From the NCBI GenBank assembly GCA_913055925.1, contig CAJXLH010000111.1, positions 1 through 8,283 of the forward strand: a stretch of DNA of 8,283 nucleotides, in the 5' to 3' direction. How positions within the stretch are numbered: the first letter of the stretch is position 1; the number at the start of each line of letters is the position of its first letter. The stretch comes from an uncultured Maritalea sp. Its GTDB lineage: Bacteria > Pseudomonadota > Alphaproteobacteria > Rhizobiales > Devosiaceae. Of this stretch, positions 1 to 4,542 are shown piece by piece. The position numbers were made by a program, and so were the translations under genes. The notes beneath the pieces are model-generated. The model was not told where the DNA came from. It saw nothing but the letters and a program-made list of their open reading frames with translations, and did not search any database.

Positions 1-172
1 CTGTCACGTCCAACACTTCGGCGAGCTTTAACGCTAAGGCCGTTGATGGCACGAACACGTTGTTTTCAATCGTATTGATTGTTTTGCGTGTTACGCCGGC
101 TTGGTCCGCTAATTGCGCTTGGGTGAGCCCGGCCTTTTTGCGGTGGTCGGCTAAATGGACGATGAGGCTCAC
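1..172 (-). CDS. XRE (Cro/C1)-type HTH transcriptional regulator, 3' end cut by window edge
   Basis: About 57 codons are visible, running off the left edge. The peptide has the standard small HTH_3 pattern: LTQAQLADQAGVTRKTINTI at residues 16-35 gives helices 2 and 3, with Q18, the A22/G26/V27 turn and the T31-I32-N33 recognition helix. IEN(N) and a helix ALALKLAEVLDV follow. Such stand-alone regulators are usually about 65-75 residues, so perhaps 10-15 residues are missing. The start is GTG at 172-170. It overlaps the TGA of the upstream membrane-protein gene (GTGA), and AGGGG (178-182) lies 5 nt upstream, so the two genes are translationally coupled. It probably binds DNA as a dimer. The twin inverted repeats at 584-637, over the promoter of this gene pair, are the likely autoregulatory target (inference). 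The family is clear; the regulon is unknown. Confidence 0.9.
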   Translation of the reverse strand, partial: MSLIVHLADHRKKAGLTQAQLADQAGVTRKTINTIENNVFVPSTALALKLAEVLDVT

Positions 173-576
173 AGGCGCCCCTGCACGTCTAGCTGTACAA
201 AACGGAGTAGAAATGCGGCGGCGGTGAGTGTGCCCATGGTCGCAAATGCAACGCCAGATTGCACATATCCATTTATCATGAGAACCGCAAAGATTGGGTA
301 GAGCCAAATCGCAACCCAGTAGCCGAAAGCGGCTGCCCGTTTATTGTCGTTTCGATAACCCTCATCATTGGCCGCACCAGCATTTTGTGGCCCAGCGGCA
401 ATGCCACCGACCGTCAGCGCCAGGAATGCCAAGCCACCCATGATGCCGGGAATATATGGGTTCATAGGATCGGGACGACCCATGGTGAATGCAAGAATGG
501 CATATGCAAGGCAAACCAAACCGGTGGCACCAAGCATAATTAGTCGCAAAAGGGAAAATCCATTAGATGTCATCAT
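169..576 (-). CDS. small four-helix membrane protein paired with HTH regulator
   Basis: I do not recognise a named family. The 135-residue protein has four hydrophobic segments at roughly residues 10-31, 42-61, 82-102 and 106-126. A polar loop between the second and third carries an acidic/basic patch, NDEGYRNDNKR (70-80). Small HTH regulators are often encoded beside a multi-helix membrane protein with a DER-like loop (DUF2178-like). This loop is similar in flavour, but that assignment is tentative. Two consecutive ATGs (574-576, 571-573) are possible starts. GGAGA at 579-583 is better spaced from the second, so the true protein may be 134 residues. Its stop codon overlaps the GTG of the HTH gene, so the pair is one unit, and the membrane protein may modulate or be controlled by the regulator (inference). 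It has its own promoter and operators just upstream. Confidence 0.8.
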   Translation of the reverse strand: MMTSNGFSLLRLIMLGATGLVCLAYAILAFTMGRPDPMNPYIPGIMGGLAFLALTVGGIAAGPQNAGAANDEGYRNDNKRAAAFGYWVAIWLYPIFAVLMINGYVQSGVAFATMGTLTAAAFLLRFVQLDVQGRL

Positions 577-578
577 TG

Positions 579-583
579 TCTCC
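579..583 (-). promoter_or_regulatory. Shine-Dalgarno of the membrane-protein gene
   Basis: GGAGA on the minus strand lies 2 nt from the first ATG and 5 nt from the second. The spacing favours the second ATG (571-573) as the real start. Confidence 0.55.
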
Positions 584-603
584 GTGTAACGTATAGGTTA
601 CAC
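584..603. promoter_or_regulatory. proximal operator: perfect inverted repeat GTGTAAC-N6-GTTACAC
   Basis: The arms GTGTAAC (584-590) and GTTACAC (597-603) are perfect 7-bp reverse complements around a 6-bp spacer. The dyad lies between the -10 region and the Shine-Dalgarno of the membrane protein/HTH pair, where a bound dimer would block initiation. A second copy lies 34 bp upstream, centre to centre. The size and symmetry suit a Cro/C1-type dimer. Assignment to the HTH protein of this pair is inference. Confidence 0.75.
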
Positions 604-629
604 ATAGGCAATGATAGATGTAACGTCAA
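601..629 (-). promoter_or_regulatory. candidate sigma-70 promoter for the membrane protein/HTH pair
   Basis: On the minus strand, TTGACG (629-624) and TATGTG (606-601) are separated by 17 bp and match TTGACA/TATAAT at 5 and 4 positions. The -35 element is buried in the distal operator, and the -10 overlaps the edge of the proximal operator. This is the arrangement expected for a repressor-controlled promoter. Confidence 0.5.
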
Positions 630-637
630 GGTTACAC
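618..637. promoter_or_regulatory. distal operator: second copy, (A)TGTAAC-N6-GTTACA(C)
   Basis: The arms TGTAAC (619-624) and GTTACA (631-636) are perfect over 6 bp. The seventh pair is A/C instead of G/C. Aligned with the proximal operator, 17 of 20 positions are identical in the same orientation. The candidate -35 hexamer TTGACG (minus strand, 624-629) lies inside its spacer and right arm, so occupancy should exclude RNA polymerase. Confidence 0.75.
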
Positions 638-643
638 GCCAAA

Positions 644-1009
644 TTATTTGTTGGTGAGAAGAACGAGGTTCCCCTCACTGTCTTTGATTAAGGCATAAAT
701 GGTCGTTGGGTCCCATTCCGCAGCGCTTGGCTGGGTAACAATTTCAACGCCTTTTGCTTCAATCTCTTTGACAAAGCTCTCTATGTCCTCTGTGACGATG
801 GGCAATGCGGGCACGTTTTGCGGTCCAATTTGATCAACCTTATCGAAATGAAGTCGCGTGCGGGCGTCGCTCATGGTGAGCATGATCCATCGGCTCTCGC
901 CATAGGGCGCATCGGTGTGCACGGCCATGCCAAGTTTTTGGACATAAAAATCGCGAGCGCGCTCTAAATCAACCGCCGGAAGCGAAAGAAAACTTATGTG
1001 TGACAGCAT
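644..1009 (-). CDS. VOC (glyoxalase/bleomycin-resistance fold) family protein
   Basis: This 121-residue protein has one vicinal-oxygen-chelate domain made of two beta-alpha-beta-beta-beta units. The first begins ISFLSLPAVDLERARDFY (5-22) and the second DIESFVKEIEAKGVEIV (75-91), ending with the typical DSEGNLVLL (110-118) strand. The start is firm: GGAGG (1015-1019) lies 5 nt before the ATG. Set against the four metal ligands of glyoxalase I (His, Glu, His, Glu), H4 and H54 fall at the first two positions. The third lacks a His, and the last Glu is replaced by L117, so a complete glyoxalase I metal site is not present. Substrate and reaction cannot be read from the sequence. It may be an enzyme with altered chemistry or a binding protein. 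It is divergent to a second VOC gene. Confidence 0.88.
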   Translation of the reverse strand: MLSHISFLSLPAVDLERARDFYVQKLGMAVHTDAPYGESRWIMLTMSDARTRLHFDKVDQIGPQNVPALPIVTEDIESFVKEIEAKGVEIVTQPSAAEWDPTTIYALIKDSEGNLVLLTNK

Positions 1010-1033
1010 TTATTCCTCCCTCACTGGTTGCCC

Positions 1034-1061
1034 AGCATAATGACTTTCTTCCTATGGGCAA
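1034..1061 (-). promoter_or_regulatory. candidate promoter for the leftward VOC gene
   Basis: On the minus strand, TTGCCC (1061-1056) and TATGCT (1039-1034) are spaced 16 bp apart, each matching consensus at 4 of 6 positions. It lies about 25 bp before the ATG. The -35 coincides with a TGGGCAA element that recurs in this region. Confidence 0.35.
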
Positions 1062-1071
1062 AATTGGCGTT

Positions 1072-1099
1072 TTGACATGCGTTTGTTGCAGTGCAGAAT
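1072..1099 (+). promoter_or_regulatory. candidate promoter for the rightward VOC gene
   Basis: A perfect TTGACA (1072-1077) is followed, after 16 bp, by CAGAAT (1094-1099; 4 of 6 to TATAAT). It lies 28 bp before the preferred GTG start. If correct, the transcript begins downstream of the longer GTG candidate at 1091, which supports the shorter protein. Confidence 0.45.
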
Positions 1100-1114
1100 G
1101 GGCAAAGACATGTT

Positions 1115-1120
1115 GGAGGG
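1115..1120 (+). promoter_or_regulatory. Shine-Dalgarno deciding the GTG start of the rightward VOC gene
   Basis: GGAGGG sits 6 nt before GTG at 1127. The alternative in-frame GTG at 1091 has no comparable ribosome-binding site and would add 12 residues that do not fit the fold. Confidence 0.8.
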
Positions 1121-1126
1121 AACATC

Positions 1127-1513
1127 GTGAAAATTCACATCACAAGCGTATTTGTTGACGACCAAGCCAAAGCGCAGAGATTTTATTGCGATGTTTTAGG
1201 TTTCAAAGTGAAAGAGGATGTGCCGGTTGGCGAATATCGCTGGCTGACCGTATCTGAGAATGGCGCAGCGGATGAGGTTGAACTTTTGCTTGAACCCAAT
1301 GCCCACCCCGCAGTTGAACCCTATCGTGACGCGCTGAGAGCAGACGGTATTCCGCTCGCTTCATTTAAGGTTGAAGGTTTGGAGGCTGAATGCGCGCGAC
1401 TTGCCGATTTAGGTGTGAAATTTGTGTCGCCGTTTACAAAGACCGAGCAATATAGCACCGCCATCATCGATGACACCTGCGGCAATCTGGTTCAACTGAT
1501 TGAAATGGCGTAG
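1127..1513 (+). CDS. VOC (glyoxalase/bleomycin-resistance fold) family protein
   Basis: This 128-residue single-domain VOC protein starts at GTG 1127: the fold begins directly with KIHITSVFVDDQAKAQRFY, and a strong GGAGGG precedes it. Recognisable family elements are DVLGFKVKEDVPVGEYRWLTV (within residues 22-42), ELLLEPNAHP (52-61) and the terminal strand DDTCGNLVQL (115-124). This pattern belongs to a common uncharacterised bacterial VOC subgroup. At the glyoxalase I metal positions it has H4 and E52, no His in the second-module position, and Q123 instead of the last Glu. There is no paired-Cys motif like that of the ArsI C-As lyase, so the neighbouring arsH should not be used to name it. 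It is divergent from the other VOC gene. Its stop lies 9 bp from the convergent arsH stop. Confidence 0.88.
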   Translation: MKIHITSVFVDDQAKAQRFYCDVLGFKVKEDVPVGEYRWLTVSENGAADEVELLLEPNAHPAVEPYRDALRADGIPLASFKVEGLEAECARLADLGVKFVSPFTKTEQYSTAIIDDTCGNLVQLIEMA

Positions 1514-1522
1514 CGGTACTGG

Positions 1523-2239
1523 TTAGATCGACCGGATATTGACCCGCTTGGACAATTCTTCGGCTGTCTCTACGCGTTCAGAATATCGATCAACCAGATA
1601 TTGAGCGCGGCCCCGTGTGAGCAAGGTGAATTTCATAAGCTCTTCCATCACATCAACCATGCGGTTGTAATATGGTGATGGTTTCATGCGGCCATCATCG
1701 TCGAACTCAGTGAAGGCTTTTGGCACGGAGGATTGGTTGGGGATGGTGATCATCCGCATCCAGCGGCCAAGAATGCGCATTTGATTGACCGTGTTAAAGC
1801 TCTGCGACCCACCGCAGACTTGCATGAGTGCCAAAGTGCGACCTTGGGTTGGGCGCACACCGCCAATCGGTGCTAGCGGCAGCCAGTCGATTTGGGTTTT
1901 CATCAAACCGGTCATGTTGCCGTGTCGTTCAGGCGAGGACCAAACTTGCGCTTCAGACCAAAGCGACAATTGGCGCAACTCATCAACCTTAGGATGATCC
2001 TCCGGTGCGTCACCGACCAGCGGCAAACCTGAAGGATTGAAGACTTTTACCTCAGCCCCCAAATGACGCAATACCCGAGCTGCCTCTTCAGTCAACAAAC
2101 GTGAAAAGGAACGTTCGCGCAACGAACCGTAAAGCATCAACACACGCACGGGGTGCTCAGGCTCGCCAGCCAAGCCAAGCGTTTGCGCATTGATCGGGTG
2201 CAAGCTGTCCGCGTCGATGTTTGGCAGGTCGTCGATCAT
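1523..2239 (-). CDS. arsH: ArsH, NADPH-dependent FMN reductase of organoarsenical resistance
   Basis: The 238-residue flavodoxin-like protein is of normal length for ArsH. Diagnostic motifs are the FMN phosphate loop GSLRERSFSR (38-47), the ArsH hallmark SPERHGNMTGLMKTQIDW (102-119), GGSQSFN (143-149) and the conserved stretch NQMRILGRWMRMITIPNQSS (152-171). Characterised ArsH proteins are cytosolic tetramers that use NADPH and FMN. They oxidise trivalent organoarsenicals such as methylarsenite to less toxic pentavalent forms, and they also reduce quinones and some metals. Here there is no arsR, arsB or arsC nearby. The ATG follows the phoB stop by three bases (TAA-ACC-ATG) on the same strand, with no clear Shine-Dalgarno. 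This suggests translation coupled to phoB and membership of the Pho operon. The family assignment is secure. Its induction by phosphate starvation is inference. Confidence 0.95.
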   Translation of the reverse strand: MIDDLPNIDADSLHPINAQTLGLAGEPEHPVRVLMLYGSLRERSFSRLLTEEAARVLRHLGAEVKVFNPSGLPLVGDAPEDHPKVDELRQLSLWSEAQVWSSPERHGNMTGLMKTQIDWLPLAPIGGVRPTQGRTLALMQVCGGSQSFNTVNQMRILGRWMRMITIPNQSSVPKAFTEFDDDGRMKPSPYYNRMVDVMEELMKFTLLTRGRAQYLVDRYSERVETAEELSKRVNIRSI

Positions 2240-2242
2240 GGT

Positions 2243-2944
2243 TTAGCGCGCAACAGCAAACTTTTCGTCAAAGGCATAGCCAGCGCCGCGCACGGTGCGG
2301 ATTGGATCTTTTGCACGACCGCGATTGATCGCCTTGCGCAAACGCCCGACATGCACATCAACAGTGCGTTCATCCACATAGACATCGTGGCCCCAAACGC
2401 CATCGAGCAATTGCTCACGGCTGTAGACACGACCAGGGCTTTGCATAAGATATTCGAGCAAGCGATATTCGGTTGGGCCCAGATGCACTTCTTTGCCGGA
2501 GCGACGAACGCGGTGCGTTTCACGGTCCAACTCGATATCGCCCGACTTAAGGCTGTTGGACATCAATGTCGGGTTGGCACGGCGCAAATGCGCTTTAACG
2601 CGCGCAATCAATTCAGGCACAGAAAAAGGTTTCACCACATAGTCGTCAGCGCCAGTGGCCAAACCGCGAATGCGCTCTTCTTCTTCACCACGTGCCGTCA
2701 TCATAATAATCGGCACGCGAGACGTTTCTTCCTTTGTGCGCCAGCGACGACAAAGTTCGATACCGGAAAGGCCGGGCAACATCCAATCAAGCAAAATGAG
2801 GTCAGGCAGCTCTTCTTGCAGTGCAAGCGATGCTTCGTCGCCATCTTCAGCGGTGGTAATACGATATCCCTCAGCTTCGAGGTTATATCGAAGCATGATG
2901 GCGAGGTCTTCTTCGTCCTCGACGATCAAAATTTTCGGAGCCAT
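2243..2944 (-). CDS. phoB: PhoB, phosphate-regulon response regulator (OmpR/PhoB family)
   Basis: The protein is 233 residues, the usual PhoB length. The N-terminal receiver (about 3-120) has the acidic pocket E9-D10, phospho-acceptor D53 in LILLDWMLPG, switch T83 in IIMMTARGE and K105 in the KPF motif. The C-terminal winged-helix DNA-binding domain (about 130-228) contains the recognition-helix region DERTVDVHVGRLRKAI and the wing RTVRGAGYAFD. In the family, PhoR phosphorylates it in low phosphate and it activates Pho-box promoters, normally including pstS. PhoR is not in this window. The ATG at 2944 is used; only a weak GGA 8 nt upstream serves as ribosome-binding site. The gene follows phoU by 28 bp, with a hairpin across the junction, and precedes arsH by 3 bp. 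Confidence 0.97.
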   Translation of the reverse strand: MAPKILIVEDEEDLAIMLRYNLEAEGYRITTAEDGDEASLALQEELPDLILLDWMLPGLSGIELCRRWRTKEETSRVPIIMMTARGEEEERIRGLATGADDYVVKPFSVPELIARVKAHLRRANPTLMSNSLKSGDIELDRETHRVRRSGKEVHLGPTEYRLLEYLMQSPGRVYSREQLLDGVWGHDVYVDERTVDVHVGRLRKAINRGRAKDPIRTVRGAGYAFDEKFAVAR

Positions 2945-2962
2945 GATCCAATTCCAATGGAG

Positions 2963-2988
2963 GGTGCAGCGACTAGCTTAGCTGCACC
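2963..2988 (-). repeat. inverted repeat (hairpin) spanning the phoU stop and phoU-phoB gap
   Basis: GGTGCAGC (2963-2970) and GCTGCACC (2981-2988) form a perfect 8-bp stem with a 10-base loop, and the loop contains the phoU stop codon. The next pair mismatches and the one beyond it pairs again. No T-run follows on the minus strand, so it does not look like an intrinsic terminator. An mRNA-stability, processing or translation-modulating hairpin is possible. Confidence 0.6.
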
Positions 2989-3671
2989 TTGCCGGATTCA
3001 ATGTCGTAATAAAGGTTTTCACCTGTTTTGAGATAGTAGGCGGCTTCTGCGATGTTGGTCGCGTGGTCGCCCGCCCGCTCTAGGTTTTTCGCACAGAACA
3101 AAAGGTGGGTGCAGTCTGTGATGTTGCGCGGATCTTCCATCATGTAAGTGAGGAACTCGCGGAACAATGAAACATAAAGCGCATCCACTTCATCGTCGCG
3201 GCGACACACATCAATCGCGATATCCGCATTGCGTGTGGTGAAGCTATCGATTGAGCGTTTGATCTGGCCAAGCGTAAGGTCAGACATGTGACGAATGCCG
3301 CTATAAAGTTGTTTTGAAACACGTTGGCTATCGATGTGCTTCACACGGCGCGCAAGGTTTTTCGCAATATCACCAATACGTTCAAGATCGTTTGCCACGT
3401 GGATAGCTGATACAATGTGGCGCAAATCCGCAGCCATTGGCTGGCGACGAGCAATCATAGACACTGCAGACTCATCTATGTAGCGCTGCATATCATCAAC
3501 TGCTTTGTCGGCTTTGGCCGTTTCTTTGGCAAGCTCATGATCAACGCGAATGAGTGCCTGTGTCGCATTTGTAATTGCAACTTCAACCATGCCACCCATC
3601 TCTGAAATGGCACGTGTTAACTCAGTCAATTCATCTTCGTAAGAAGATACAATGTGTTCATTCGAGGCCAT
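2973..3671 (-). CDS. phoU: PhoU, negative regulator of Pst transport and Pho signalling
   Basis: The 232-residue all-helical protein is the normal PhoU size and has two tandem PhoU domains. Each carries the metal-binding signature: NDLERIGD (94-101, E97 and D101) in the first and KNLERAGDH (195-203, E198 and D202) in the second. The intervening segment MIARRQPMAADLRHIVSAI (72-90) is also typical. PhoU is a cytoplasmic, membrane-associated dimer. It links the PstSCAB transporter to the PhoR kinase, keeps PhoB unphosphorylated in high phosphate and restrains uptake. The start ATG (3669-3671) is preceded by AAGGG. The gene lies 31 bp after pstB and 28 bp before phoB, the conventional place in alphaproteobacterial pst operons. 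Confidence 0.97.
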   Translation of the reverse strand: MASNEHIVSSYEDELTELTRAISEMGGMVEVAITNATQALIRVDHELAKETAKADKAVDDMQRYIDESAVSMIARRQPMAADLRHIVSAIHVANDLERIGDIAKNLARRVKHIDSQRVSKQLYSGIRHMSDLTLGQIKRSIDSFTTRNADIAIDVCRRDDEVDALYVSLFREFLTYMMEDPRNITDCTHLLFCAKNLERAGDHATNIAEAAYYLKTGENLYYDIESGKVQLS

Positions 3672-3702
3672 TTATGTGCCCTTTCGCCCTATATCTTCTA
3701 TG

Positions 3703-4509
3703 CTACCCGATACGTCCGGTAATATAGTCTTGTGTCTTTTGGTGGTGCGGATTGGTGAAAATCTGCTCCGTTGGCCCTTCTTCAATCAGCTTGCCAAGGT
3801 GGAAGAAAGCCGTTTTTTGAGACACGCGCGCCGCTTGCTGCATAGAGTGTGTCACGATGACGATTGTGAAGCGTTCGCGCAATTCGTCAATCAATTCTTC
3901 AATGATCGCTGTCGCAATTGGATCGAGTGCCGAACATGGCTCGTCCATCAACAAAACCTCTGGCTTTGTCGCGATTGCGCGCGCAATACACAAACGCTGT
4001 TGCTGGCCGCCTGAAAGGCCCGTGCCTGGCTGGTCCAAACGATCCTTCACTTCTTCCCAAAGGCCCGCACGACGAAGCGAGGTTGTGACGATTTCGTCTA
4101 GCTCGTCTTTGGTGCTGGTCATGCCGTGAATGCGCGGACCGTAAGCCACGTTTTCATAGATCGACTTAGGAAATGGGTTTGGTTTTTGAAAAACCATGCC
4201 CACGCGCGCACGTAGTTCAACCACGTCAATCGCTTTGTCGTAAATGTCTTGGCCATCAAGCGTAATTTCGCCGCCAACACGACAGATGTCGATCGTGTCA
4301 TTCATCCGGTTGAGGCAACGCAAGAACGTCGATTTACCACAACCAGAAGGCCCGATGAGCGAGACAACTTGGTTTTCAACGATATCGAGGTCCACATCGA
4401 AAAGCGCCTGCTTTTCGCCGTAGAAAACGCTGACATTTCGTCCAGCCATTTTAACAGACTCGGGGCTCGGTTGAGCTTCTGGCTGTTTAAGATCTGTGGC
4501 TACACTCAT
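3703..4509 (-). CDS. pstB: PstB, phosphate ABC transporter ATPase
   Basis: The 268-residue ABC ATPase contains Walker A GPSGCGKST (53-61), signature LSGGQQQR (165-172), Walker B VLLMDEP (185-191) with catalytic E190, and H-loop H221 in VTHSM. PstB-specific wording includes CLNRMND, MVFQKPNPFPKSIYENVAYGPR and the DEPCSALDP run. It begins with about 20 extra polar residues rich in Pro, Glu and Ser compared with the compact E. coli protein, ahead of the MAGRNVSVFYG start of the domain. AAGGA 8 nt before the ATG supports this start. It forms the cytoplasmic dimer that powers PstC/PstA. It is 33 bp downstream of pstA and 31 bp upstream of phoU. Confidence 0.97.
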   Translation of the reverse strand: MSVATDLKQPEAQPSPESVKMAGRNVSVFYGEKQALFDVDLDIVENQVVSLIGPSGCGKSTFLRCLNRMNDTIDICRVGGEITLDGQDIYDKAIDVVELRARVGMVFQKPNPFPKSIYENVAYGPRIHGMTSTKDELDEIVTTSLRRAGLWEEVKDRLDQPGTGLSGGQQQRLCIARAIATKPEVLLMDEPCSALDPIATAIIEELIDELRERFTIVIVTHSMQQAARVSQKTAFFHLGKLIEEGPTEQIFTNPHHQKTQDYITGRIG

Positions 4510-4542
4510 TTTGTTTGTCCTTAAATCAACTCTTGTCGTTTT

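Noticed and set aside
1091..1126. Longer start (GTG 1091) for the rightward VOC gene
   Set aside because: The added 12 residues precede the canonical first beta strand, have no Shine-Dalgarno, and would begin upstream of or at the likely transcription start.
1127..1513. Possible ArsI-type C-As lyase, because it is a VOC protein next to arsH
   Set aside because: The paired-cysteine arsenic-binding motif of ArsI is absent, and the gene converges on arsH rather than sharing its operon.
2945..2972. Intrinsic terminator or Pho box in the phoU-phoB gap
   Set aside because: The hairpin is not followed by a T-run on the coding strand, and no pair of CTGTCAT-like direct repeats with Pho-box spacing is visible.
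2153..3031. A 292-codon open frame on the plus strand covering phoB and parts of arsH and phoU
   Set aside because: It is wholly antisense to three well-supported genes. Its protein is His/Phe/Arg-rich with no domain, and it is a by-product of codon bias on the other strand.
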